Assembly: GCF_018130505.1 (NCBI RefSeq)
Contig: NZ_JAFCKH010000006.1
Location: 124,001-188,000 of the forward strand
From: Bradyrhizobium tropiciagri
Lineage (GTDB): Bacteria > Pseudomonadota > Alphaproteobacteria > Rhizobiales > Xanthobacteraceae
Length of the DNA stretch: 64,000 nt
Direction: 5' to 3'
The translations under genes were made by a program, and so were the position numbers. Positions 16,004-25,000 of this stretch are shown here, in pieces; position 1 is the first letter of the stretch, and the number at the start of each line of letters is the position of its first letter. A model generated the notes under the pieces. The model ran no database searches and had not been told where the DNA came from. It saw nothing but the letters and a program-made list of their open reading frames with translations.

Positions 16004-16741
16004 CTACGCGCCTGCGCTGTAGCGCAGCGCGCCGTCCGGCTGTGCGATGCCCAAAAGCCAGTCGCCAAACACCTGCTCGGCCTGCGCGGCGACCGGCCGT
16101 GCAAGCCTCTGTGTCGTGGCGCGCAACTCGGGGATCGAGACCTTCGCCGCCGACAGTTCGGCGGCGTGGCCGACGTACCATTCCTCGAGCTGCCGCGGGT
16201 CGGCCTCGAGATGGAATTGCAGCGCCAGCGCATTGCGGCCGTGCGCAAAGGCCTGGTTCTGGTAGTTGGCGTTGGATGCGAGCCGCACCGCGCTGCCGGG
16301 CAGATCGAACGTGTCCCCATGCCAGTGCAGCACTTCAGTCTGAAGCGCACGCAGGCTGGATGACTTGCCCTCTTGCGTCAGGTCGACGGTGCCCCAGCCG
16401 ATCTCCTTCACACCGCCCGGGAACACGCGGCTGCCGAGCGCGCGCGCCATCAGCTGGGCGCCGAGGCAGATGCCGAGCGTCGGCAGCCCGCGGGCGAGCC
16501 GGCGCTCCAGCAGCACGATCTCGGTGGTGAGGAACGGATAGTTGTCCGTCTCGTAGACCCCGATCGGACCGCCCAGCACGATCAGCAGGTCGGCATCCCT
16601 GATCGCGGGATCGGAGAGGTCGTCGACCGGCGCGTCGCAGAACGACACATTCCAGCCCGCGCGCTCCATGATCGGGGCCAGGAGGCCGAGATCCTCGAAA
16701 GCCACATGGCGGATGGCGATGGCGGAACGGCGTGGTCGCAT
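16004..16741 (-). CDS. Class I glutamine amidotransferase-like protein
   Basis: 245-aa GATase1 domain protein resembling the glutaminase part of GMP synthase but with no synthetase domain. The triad is Cys92 (GICLGAQL), His177 and Glu179 (LQFHLEAD). The oxyanion region LLIVLGGPIGVYE is intact, so it should be an active amide hydrolase or gamma-glutamyl hydrolase; related enzymes cleave gamma-glutamylated amines or aromatic amides. ATG 16741 is chosen over 16822. The upstream DNA (about 16760-16785) is AT-rich with a TATTAT-like -10 on the minus strand. Confidence 0.82.
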   Translation of the reverse strand: MRPRRSAIAIRHVAFEDLGLLAPIMERAGWNVSFCDAPVDDLSDPAIRDADLLIVLGGPIGVYETDNYPFLTTEIVLLERRLARGLPTLGICLGAQLMARALGSRVFPGGVKEIGWGTVDLTQEGKSSSLRALQTEVLHWHGDTFDLPGSAVRLASNANYQNQAFAHGRNALALQFHLEADPRQLEEWYVGHAAELSAAKVSIPELRATTQRLARPVAAQAEQVFGDWLLGIAQPDGALRYSAGA

Positions 16742-16826
16742 CTGTGACGTCCAGTCTTTTCGTTGTATAATATGAAATATAGCGCGTGTCGGCGCGCCGA
16801 GTCCAGCAACCCGGGATCGCACGGGA

Positions 16827-17912
16827 TCAGCTAGCGGAATGCATCTTTTCGAGAAAATCCTTCACGCCGCTGACGGCGCCGGTGTTCGAGCCGACGTAGC
16901 CGGGCAGGGCGCCGACCGCCTTGTGGAACGCGCTGCTCTTCATGATGTCGAGCACGCGCTGCATCGGCTCGGTCTCCAGGAACGCGCGCTTGCAGACGAA
17001 GAAGTAATCCTCGGTGAGCAGCCGGATGAAGTCGAGCCCGAACTGCCGCGCCGCCGCCTCGACGCCGAAGCTCGCATCCGCCATGCCGCTGGCGACATAG
17101 GCGGCGACCGCGGCATGGGTGAACTCCATCTGCTGGGCGCCGTTGATTTTGCTTTCGGGAATCTTGTGCAGCGCCAGCAACTGATCGAACAGCAGCCGCG
17201 TCCCGGAATCGTGGTCGCGGTTGACGAAGCGGGCCTTGCGCTCGACCAGATCCTTCAGCGAGGTGATCTTCAGCGGATTGCCGCGCTTGACCATCAATCC
17301 CATCTCGCGGGTGACGAAATTGATCACGCGGTCCTCGCGCGGATCGAGCCATTCCCGGCAGGCCTTGATGCCCTGCGCCCGCAACTCGCCGTGCGGCAGA
17401 TGCACGCCGGAGAGATCGCAGGCGCCCTGCGCCAGCGACACCAGCGAGTTCTGGTTGGAGACGTAGCGCAGGTCGACCCCCATGCCGCTCTCGCGATCGA
17501 GGAACTCGCGCAGCTTGGACACCGCGAAGCCGTGGCTGGCATGGACGCGGATCACCGAGGGCCGCTGCTCGAGGAACGGCTTGATCTCGGTGACCAGTTC
17601 CTGCGCGAGGTTTTCCAGCTGCAGGCCGAGCCGCGCCTGCATGCGCTCGCCGGCCCACACCAGCTTCTCGCCGAACGGCGTCAGCTTCGAGCCCTTGCCG
17701 CGCTGCGTCTCGACCAGCGGCACGCCGAAGAATTCCGTCCACTGCTCGATCAGGTTCCAGACATGGCGATACGACAGATGCGCGTCGCTGGCGGCGCTGG
17801 TGATCTTCCCGGTCTTCCTGATCTCGTTGAGGATGCCGAGCATCACCACCGCGGTCTGCGGCGAGTTCTCTTTCCGAAATCGCCAGACGGTCTCGATCTC
17901 GATCTGCAGCAT
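16827..17912 (-). CDS. Transcriptional regulator: ModE-like HTH plus PBP-like substrate-binding domain
   Basis: 361-aa regulator. Residues ~1-110 form a ModE/LysR-type winged HTH (ILNEIRKTGKITSAASDAHLSYRHVWNLIEQW, then VETQRGKGSKLTPFG). Residues ~120-345 resemble a periplasmic-binding-protein fold of the PBP-like family (FAVSKLREFLDRE, VHLPHGEL, FVNRDHDSGTRLLFDQLL, FTHAAVAAYVASGMADASFGVEAAARQFGLDFI). Such proteins often respond to oxyanions or small organic ligands. ATG 17912 (GGTGGG upstream) is chosen over TTG 17924. It is divergent from the aldehyde dehydrogenase at 18027, with a perfect palindrome 14 bp upstream, which suggests autoregulation and control of that gene. Confidence 0.82.
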   Translation of the reverse strand: MLQIEIETVWRFRKENSPQTAVVMLGILNEIRKTGKITSAASDAHLSYRHVWNLIEQWTEFFGVPLVETQRGKGSKLTPFGEKLVWAGERMQARLGLQLENLAQELVTEIKPFLEQRPSVIRVHASHGFAVSKLREFLDRESGMGVDLRYVSNQNSLVSLAQGACDLSGVHLPHGELRAQGIKACREWLDPREDRVINFVTREMGLMVKRGNPLKITSLKDLVERKARFVNRDHDSGTRLLFDQLLALHKIPESKINGAQQMEFTHAAVAAYVASGMADASFGVEAAARQFGLDFIRLLTEDYFFVCKRAFLETEPMQRVLDIMKSSAFHKAVGALPGYVGSNTGAVSGVKDFLEKMHSAS

Positions 17913-17925
17913 GCTACCCACCAAT

Positions 17926-17943
17926 TATGAAGTTAACTTCATA
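17926..17943. promoter_or_regulatory. Perfect 18-bp palindrome, operator between regulator and aldehyde dehydrogenase
   Basis: TATGAAGTTAACTTCATA reads the same on both strands and lies 14 bp upstream of the regulator start and 84 bp before the aldehyde dehydrogenase. A second small inverted repeat, TGCC-AATA-GGCA, follows at 17952-17963. A dimeric winged-helix regulator binding the first site could control both directions. Confidence 0.75.
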
Positions 17944-18026
17944 TACTGGTATGCCAATAGGCACAAGATATCATATTTACTGCAGCAGAAAGCCTCCTAG
18001 GTTGAGTCACAACACCAGGAGGAAAT

Positions 18027-19511
18027 ATGATGTCTGTTGCATATGACTATGGACACGAACGCCAGGTCCCGGCCGTCAGGGACGAATTGCTGCTGATCGA
18101 CGGCGCCCGCGTCCGCTCAGTGTCCGGCCGCAGCTTCAAATCCCTCAATCCCGCCACCGAGCAGGTGATCGCGACCGTCGCCGAGGGCAACGAGGCGGAT
18201 GTCGAGCGCGCCGTCGCCGCCGCCCGCCGCGCCTTCGAGGGGCCGTGGCGCAGCATGCGCGCCGCCGAGCGCGGCCACATCCTGCTGAAATGGGCCGAGC
18301 TGTTGAAACAGCACGCCGACGAGATCGCAGCGCTCGAAAGCCTCGATGCCGGCAAGCCGATCTCCGGCGTGCTGCGCCAGGACTTTCCGGCCGCCATCGA
18401 CACGCTGACCTATTACGCCGGCTGGGCCGACAAGATCAGCGGCGACGTGGTGTCGACGCGCGATGACGCGTTGACCTACACGGTGCGCGAGCCGGTCGGC
18501 GTGGTCGCTGCGATCGTGCCGTGGAATTTCCCGCTGATGATCGGGATGTGGAAGCTGGCGCCGGCACTGGCCTGCGGCTGCACCGTGGTGATGAAGCCGG
18601 CCGAGCTGACCTCGCTCTCGGCGCTGCGGATCGGCGAGCTCGCGCTTCAGGCCGGCCTGCCGAAGGGTGTGCTCAACATCGTGACCGGCCCGGGCCGTGT
18701 CGTCGGCGACGCGCTGGTGAATCATCCCGACGTCGACAAGGTCACGTTCACCGGCTCGCCCGGCGTCGGCCGCGGCATCATGAAAGGCGCCGCCGGCAAC
18801 TTCAAACGCGTCTCGCTCGAGCTCGGCGGCAAGTCCGCCAACGTGATCTTCGACGATGCCAATCTCGAAGCCGCCGCCAAGGCCGCCGCGTCCGGCATCT
18901 TCTTCAACGCGGGGCAGGTCTGCTCGGCCGGCTCGCGCGTGCTGGTGCAGGAGAAGGTCTATGACGAGGTGGTGGAACGCCTGGTCGCCCGCGCGGAAGC
19001 GTTGCGCATCGGTGATCCCGCGGATCGCGCCACCGCGCTCGGGCCGGTGATCTCCGAGAAGCAGATGCGCTCGATCCTCGACTATGTCGCGATCGGCAAG
19101 GACGAAGGCGCGCAGCTTGCCACCGGCGGCGACCGCGTCGGCGACCGCGGCTATTTCATCCGTCCCACGGTGTTCGCCAATGTCGCGCACGAGATGCGGG
19201 TCTCGCAGGAGGAGATCTTCGGTCCCGTCGTCAGCGTGATCAAGTTCAAGGACGAGGCCGACGCGCTGCGCATCGCCAACGGTACCGCCTACAGCCTCGC
19301 CGCCGGCGTCTGGAGCGCCGACATCGGCCGCGTCCAGCGTTTTGCCAGGAAGGCCCGCGCCGGCACGGTGTGGATCAACACCTATGGCTACACGGACGTG
19401 CGGCTGCCCTGGGGCGGCGAGCGCGACTCCGGCCTCGGCCGCGAGCACGGCACCGCCGCGCTCGATAATTTCACCGAGCCGAAGGCAGTGTGGATGAACC
19501 TCAACGTTTGA
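18027..19511 (+). CDS. NAD(P)+-dependent aldehyde dehydrogenase
   Basis: 494-aa ALDH-superfamily enzyme oxidising an aldehyde to the acid. Catalytic Glu265 is in LELGGKSAN and nucleophile Cys299 in FFNAGQVCSAGSR; the NAD motif FTGSPGVGRGIM and the oxyanion Asn region PWNFPL are present. The sequence resembles betaine-/aromatic-aldehyde dehydrogenases of the ALDH1/2-like group; the substrate is not evident. AGGAGGA precedes two adjacent ATG codons (18027, 18030). It is probably controlled by the divergent PBP-like regulator. Confidence 0.92.
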   Translation: MMSVAYDYGHERQVPAVRDELLLIDGARVRSVSGRSFKSLNPATEQVIATVAEGNEADVERAVAAARRAFEGPWRSMRAAERGHILLKWAELLKQHADEIAALESLDAGKPISGVLRQDFPAAIDTLTYYAGWADKISGDVVSTRDDALTYTVREPVGVVAAIVPWNFPLMIGMWKLAPALACGCTVVMKPAELTSLSALRIGELALQAGLPKGVLNIVTGPGRVVGDALVNHPDVDKVTFTGSPGVGRGIMKGAAGNFKRVSLELGGKSANVIFDDANLEAAAKAAASGIFFNAGQVCSAGSRVLVQEKVYDEVVERLVARAEALRIGDPADRATALGPVISEKQMRSILDYVAIGKDEGAQLATGGDRVGDRGYFIRPTVFANVAHEMRVSQEEIFGPVVSVIKFKDEADALRIANGTAYSLAAGVWSADIGRVQRFARKARAGTVWINTYGYTDVRLPWGGERDSGLGREHGTAALDNFTEPKAVWMNLNV

Positions 19512-19534
19512 TCGCGCGTAACGCGGACAGACAA

Positions 19535-19618
19535 GGCGCGGATCGACGGATCCGCGCCGTTGAGGTGGCGGGAGCGCACCACAAATTCACTGTCGTCCCT
19601 GCTTTCGCAGGGACGACG
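19535..19618. repeat. Hairpin and small GTCGTCCC-type palindrome after the aldehyde dehydrogenase
   Basis: GGCGCGGATC (19535-19544) and GATCCGCGCC (19549-19558) form a perfect 10-bp stem with a 4-nt loop, terminator-like but without a T run. At 19593-19618, GTCGTCCCTGC-TTTC-GCAGGGACGAC is a shortened variant of the GTCGTCCCGGC repeat. Confidence 0.65.
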
Positions 19619-19699
19619 ATCTGGGTGTGGAGACATTGTCACGTGTTTGCTTTATCGTTCCGCGTGGGGCCGTAACCAAACGTGCAGAACGAGGCGATC

Positions 19700-20539
19700 G
19701 TGCAGACAAAGGCATTCGGGAACAACGGTCCGCAGGTCTCGGCGATCGGGCAGGGCACCTGGTATCTCGATCGCGGCGACCGCAAGGCCGCGGTTGCGGC
19801 CCTGAAGCGCGGCATCGACGCCGGCATGACGCATATCGACACTGCCGAGATGTATGGCGACGCTGAGCTCGTGATCGCGGACGCCATCGCCGGCCGGCGC
19901 GACGAGGTGTTCCTGGTTTCAAAAGTGCTGCCGAGCAACGCCTCGCGGCGCGGCACCATCACCGCCTGCGAGCGCTCGCTGAAGCGGCTGAAGACCGATC
20001 GCCTCGACTGCTATCTGCTGCACTGGCGCGGCACCTATCCCCTGGAGGACACCGTCGCGGCATTCGATGAATTGATCGCAGCCGGCAAGATCCGCTCCTG
20101 GGGCGTCAGCAATTTCGACGTCGAGGATCTCGACGAACTGCTCGACGTCGCGGGCGAGGACAAGATCGCCTGCAATCAGGTGCTCTATCATCTGCAGGAG
20201 CGCGCGATCGAACACGCCGTGATTCCGTGGTGCGCGCAGCATGGCGTCGCCGTCGTCGCTTATTCGCCATTCGGCCACAATGATTTTCCCTCGGCCTCGA
20301 GCAAGGCCGGCGCGGTGCTGCAATCGATCGCGCAGGCGCACAAGGCGACGCCGCGCCAGGTGGCGCTGAGCTTCCTCACCCGCGCGCCGTCGGTGCTGAC
20401 GATTCCCAAGGCATCAAGTGCGGAACATGCAGCTGAGAACGCCGCGGCAGGCGACCTCAAGCTCAGCGCCGGCGAGATCGACGCGCTCGACCAGGCATTC
20501 GCGCGCGGGCCAAAACCGCGCTCGTTGCCGATGCTCTGA
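19700..20539 (+). CDS. Aldo/keto reductase
   Basis: 279-aa AKR TIM-barrel oxidoreductase. The catalytic tetrad fits Asp47 and Tyr52 (HIDTAEMYG), Lys75 (LVSKVLP) and His108 (LLHWRG). WGVSNFDVEDL and the NADP-binding end LTIPKASSAEHAAENA are typical of the 2,5-diketogluconate-reductase-like branch. GTG 19700 has GAGG 6 nt upstream; GTG 19682 in the same frame is an alternative. It follows the aldehyde dehydrogenase by 188 bp with a hairpin between, so it is probably a separate transcript. Confidence 0.88.
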   Translation: MQTKAFGNNGPQVSAIGQGTWYLDRGDRKAAVAALKRGIDAGMTHIDTAEMYGDAELVIADAIAGRRDEVFLVSKVLPSNASRRGTITACERSLKRLKTDRLDCYLLHWRGTYPLEDTVAAFDELIAAGKIRSWGVSNFDVEDLDELLDVAGEDKIACNQVLYHLQERAIEHAVIPWCAQHGVAVVAYSPFGHNDFPSASSKAGAVLQSIAQAHKATPRQVALSFLTRAPSVLTIPKASSAEHAAENAAAGDLKLSAGEIDALDQAFARGPKPRSLPML

Positions 20540-20746
20540 ATGTGACGTCACACGGTCGAAACGTCTTTCCGATCCGCCTCACACAATTCCTAACAAACTG
20601 TTGCAGCTAACGCCGCGCACGCGCTGCGGCAGGCCGCCGCGCGCGCTGACGCATATCGGAGTCCCGTTTTCGGGCATTGTCCTTGCAGCGGAATTGGAGT
20701 TCTCTGGCATCAGCACAAATCGCTTTATTTGCCCATCGAGATTGCC

Positions 20747-21811
20747 GTGACTCCGCCCCCCGCCGCAGCCGCCAGGCTGGACAGCGCTCCACTTGCATTG
20801 CCCGAGAAGACTTCCACCGCGCTCAAGGACGTCGCGCTCAAGGACGCCGCGCACAAGGATGTCGCAAACAAAGACGTCGCGACCAAGAACGTTGCACGCA
20901 AGACCGCGGCACGCGCCGATCGTCCGTTCAAGGGCATTGCGCTGATCCTGCTGTCGACCGTGTTCCTCGGCACCTCGGACGTCACCGCAAAATATCTCTC
21001 ATCGACGCTGCCCTCGATCGAGATCACCTGGATCCGCTTCGTGGTGTTCGCGCTGATCATGTCGCCGGCGATGCTGCCGGGCTCGCCGCTGTTTGCGCTG
21101 CAGAGCAACCGTATCGGGCTGCATGTGCTGCGTGGCTCCGCGCTGCTCGGCTCATCGCTGCTGTTCATCACGGGCCTGAGCTTCCTGCCGATCGCGGAGG
21201 CCTCCGCCACCAGCTTCGTCTCGCCGCTGTTCGTCACCGCGCTGTCGATCGCCTTTCTCGGTGAGAAGGTCGGCCTGCGCAGGTGGATCGCGACCGCGGT
21301 CGGTCTCTTCGGCGTCTTCATCATCCTGCGGCCGGGCACCGCCGCGTTTCATCCCGCGGCGTTCTTCCCGATCGTGTCGGCGTTCGCCTGGGCCGGCACG
21401 CTGATCCTGACCCGCAAGATGAGCGGCAGCGAACGGCCGATGACCGTGATGGCGTATTCGTCGATCGTGGGTGTCCTCATCGTCTCGGCGCTGGTGCCGT
21501 TCGTCTGGGTCGCGCCGACCTGGCACGACGTGATGTTCGGCATCCTGATCGGCGTCGCGTCTACCGCGGGCCAGTGGATTGTGGTGCTGGCGTTCCGCTA
21601 CGGCGATGCTTCGGTGCTGGCGCCGTTCTCCTACACCCAACTGGTCTGGGTCAGCTTCCTCGGCTTCCTGGTGTTCGGCGAACTGCCCGACGGATGGACC
21701 ATCGTTGGCGCCGCCTTCATCGTCGCCTCGGGCCTCTACACTGCCCACCGCGAGCGCGTCAGGCGCTCGCAGTTGCTGACCATGGCCGGCGAGTCGTCTC
21801 CTAACGCCTGA
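20747..21811 (+). CDS. EamA/DMT-family transporter with repetitive N-terminal extension
   Basis: About 354 aa, inner-membrane drug/metabolite transporter with ten predicted helices in two EamA repeats (first from GIALILLSTVFLGTSDVTAKYL, second from AFFPIVSAFAWAGTLILTRKM). The ~60-residue cytoplasmic N-terminus carries six 5-residue repeats of xKDVA type encoded by 15-bp DNA repeats. The start is uncertain: GTG 20747 or TTG 20729, neither with a strong RBS. The substrate is unknown; EamA proteins export amino acids or other metabolites. Confidence 0.82.
   Translation: MTPPPAAAARLDSAPLALPEKTSTALKDVALKDAAHKDVANKDVATKNVARKTAARADRPFKGIALILLSTVFLGTSDVTAKYLSSTLPSIEITWIRFVVFALIMSPAMLPGSPLFALQSNRIGLHVLRGSALLGSSLLFITGLSFLPIAEASATSFVSPLFVTALSIAFLGEKVGLRRWIATAVGLFGVFIILRPGTAAFHPAAFFPIVSAFAWAGTLILTRKMSGSERPMTVMAYSSIVGVLIVSALVPFVWVAPTWHDVMFGILIGVASTAGQWIVVLAFRYGDASVLAPFSYTQLVWVSFLGFLVFGELPDGWTIVGAAFIVASGLYTAHRERVRRSQLLTMAGESSPNA
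20822..20911 (+). repeat. Six in-frame 15-bp repeats (x-K-D-V-A)
   Basis: Six consecutive degenerate 15-bp units encode LKDVA, LKDAA, HKDVA, NKDVA, TKNVA and RKTAA. They lie in the cytoplasmic tail of the DMT transporter. Units share AAGGACGTCGCG-like cores with third-position drift, as expected of an old slipped repeat. Confidence 0.8.
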
Positions 21812-22000
21812 CCTGGTTACCGGGGGATCGTGCACTGGTTGAGAGCGCGGCCGTTCCGAACGTTGCGCGAGTGCAACAGCACGCCCTAAAGTTCCGCTTT
21901 CGGGGTTGGCTCGACAGGATTTCCGGAACAAACGCCAAAACAACGAGATGCCGCATGTTATCCTGACCCGGCGCTGCGCAAGGCGGCGCAGTAATGGGGT

Positions 22001-25000
22001 TTGGGGCGGGTGCGTTCTCATTTCAGACGGCTTGGCGATGCACGGCCGGCGGTATCGATTGTTGCTGCGTCGTTCGCGTTGGCCGTAAGCGTTGTCACAC
22101 CCGCATCTGCGCAGGACGCCACATGGGTCGGCGGCTCGCCGAGCCCGGCGAACAGCGACTATCTGTCGGGGGCGAACTGGACCCCTAGCATCGTGCCGAC
22201 CGGCACGGCCACGTTCGGCGCTTCGCCGAACAGCAATATTTCGATCAACAGCTTCACGAGCGTCGGCGGTTGGACCCTCAATCCGGGCGCTTCGAACTAC
22301 GGTTTCACGATCGGCGCCTTTGGCGGATTGACGTTCACCGGCACGGGCATCACCGTGAACGGTGGCAGTGCCAGCATCACCAATAATTTGAGCCTCGAGT
22401 TCCACAACTCGAGCACCGCCGGCGCCGCGAGCATCACGAACAACTTCTCGCTTCTGTTCTACGACCACAGCAGTGCGGGGAGCGCCAGCATCATCAACTC
22501 GGGCTCCGTCGAGTTCTTCAACCAGAGCTCGCCTGCCGGCGCCGCCATCACGAACGTGGGTGCGCTCGCCAACGTGCATTTCGAGTTCAGTTCGGGGACC
22601 GCCAACGACCACACGCTGACGGTTGGCTCGATCGCCGGAAGCGGCACCTTCAGCCTCGGCCAGAACAGGCTGATCGTCGGTAGCAACAATGCCTCGACCA
22701 CCGTCGACGGTGTCATCATCGATGGTTTGATCCCGAGCGGCGGCTCGCTGGAAAAGGTCGGCACCGGAACCATGACCTTGGCGGGCGCCAATTCCTACAC
22801 CGGCGGAACGGTGATCTCGGCCGGAACGATACAGGCGACCAACGCGGATTCGATGGGCAGCGGCACCATCACGCTCAACGGCGGCACCTTCCAGATGGCG
22901 CCGACCGTCTCCAGCGTTGCCTTCTCCAACAATGTCGCGGTCAACGCTGTCGGCGGGACCGTCGATGCGAACGGCGCACAGGTCAATCTGCAGGGCGTGA
23001 TCGCGGACGGTGCCGGTGCAGGGATGCTGCGCCTGATCGATTCCAGCGCGTCGGGATTCTCAAGCATCCAGCTGTCCGGCAACAACACCTACACCGGCGG
23101 TACGACGGTGGTCGATACCACCGTCATCGTCACCAACAACCGCTCGGTCGGCACTGGCACGGTCACGCTGGACAATTCGTCGTTCCAGGCCGAGGGCGTC
23201 GGCAACCTGAGCTTCGCCAACAATTTCAAGATCAACAGCTCGGCGATCGGCAGCGCGATCGACGCCAACGGCGTGCAGCTCACCATCGCCGGCAACATCG
23301 GCGACGGCAACGGTGCCGGCAAGCTGACGGTGCTGGACAATTCGGGCGGCCTCGGCCGCGTGGTGCTGACCGGCAGCAGCACCTATACCGGGGGAACCAC
23401 GATCTGCGATTGCGCGACATTGCAGCTCGGCGACGCCACGCATACCGCCTCGATCCTCGGCGAGATCGCGGTCGACGGCAAGCTCGACATCGTCAACGCG
23501 AATACCAGCGGCATCACCAAGATCGTCAATGACGGCTTCAACGGCATTGCCACCACGACGTTCTATAACTCGACGACGGCCGGGACCGCGACACTCGACA
23601 CCAAGAATTTTGGCATCACGGAATTCCGCGACAGCAGCACGGCGGGCAACGCCACCGTGCTCACGTCGGACAATGCTCTGACGATTTTCCGTGACACCAG
23701 CTCCGCCGGCAATGCCGTGTTCACAACCACCAATGGCGGAACCGTCGTGTTCGGCGACGCGTTCGGGCCTCCCGGCGGCAGCGATACCAGCACCGCCGCA
23801 AAGGCCGTGATCGACAATTCCAATGGCGGCTCCGCGGTGTTCCTTGGTCACACCAATGCGGGCGAAGCCAGGATCACCAATCGCGATTTCGGCGCGACGC
23901 AGTTCCTCGAATTCTCGTCGGCCGCCTCGGCAAACATCGTCAACACTGCCGGCGGTACCACCTTCTTCTTCATGAACAGCACCGCGGCGAACGCAACGAT
24001 CGACAACAGCGGCATCCTTTATTTCGGCTCGGGCGGCTTCAGCGCGACCGAGGCGCCCACCGCGGGAAATGCGACGATCGTCAACCGTTCCGGCAGCTTG
24101 CTGGGCTTTGGCGCCTTTGCCACCGCCGGCAACGCCACCATCACCACCGAGAGCGGCGGCCTCGTCAGTTTTTCGGACAATGCGACCGGCGGCAACGCGC
24201 AGTTCATCACCAGCGGGACCGGCGTCGTCGATTTCGGCGGCAGCCTCGGGCTGAACGGCGATGGCCGCATCACTGCGGGTTCGATCGCGGGCTCTGGCAC
24301 CTATTACATCGGCGGCGGCAACACGCTGGCCGTCGGCAGCAACAATCTCTCGACCACGGTCAGCGGCCTGATCGCGGATTTCGATCCGTGCGGCTGCGGC
24401 GGGCCGGTGGGCGGATCGGGCACGCTCCAGAAGGTCGGCTCCGGTACGCTGACGCTGTCGGGCGCCAACACCTATACCGGCGGGACCATCATTACCGCGG
24501 GCACCATCCAGGTGACCAACGCCGGTGCGGTCGGCACCGGCGCCGTCACGCTCGACGGCGGCACATTCAAGGCCGGTGGCGCCAGCAATCTGACCATCAC
24601 CAACGACTTCAAGATCAACACCACGGGTGGCGGCATCGATAATGGCGGCATCGTGCTGACGATCGCGGGGGGCATCTCGAACGGCAACGGCGGCAATGGC
24701 GTGTTGCAACTGATCGACGCGAGCGGCGGTCGCGGCACCACCGTGTTGGCGGGTATCAACACCTATACCGGCGGCACGCTGGTCCGTGGAACGACGGTGC
24801 AGGCCGACAACGCCGGCGCGATCAGTACAGGTGCCGTGACGCTCGAGAATGCGGTGTTCAAGTCCGGCAGCACGATCGACGTATTCTTCGCCAACAACTT
24901 TGCGATCAACGGCTCGGCCAACGGCAGTGCGATCGACGCCAACGGCGTCAAGCTGACCATCGCCGGCAACATTTCCGACGGCAGCGGCGCCGGCAAGCTG

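Noticed and set aside
23060-24709. 549-codon frame antisense to the autotransporter, and a similar one at 25820-27325
   Set aside because: Both mirror the repetitive passenger/barrel gene and lack any domain; sense-strand motifs and the signal peptide are decisive.
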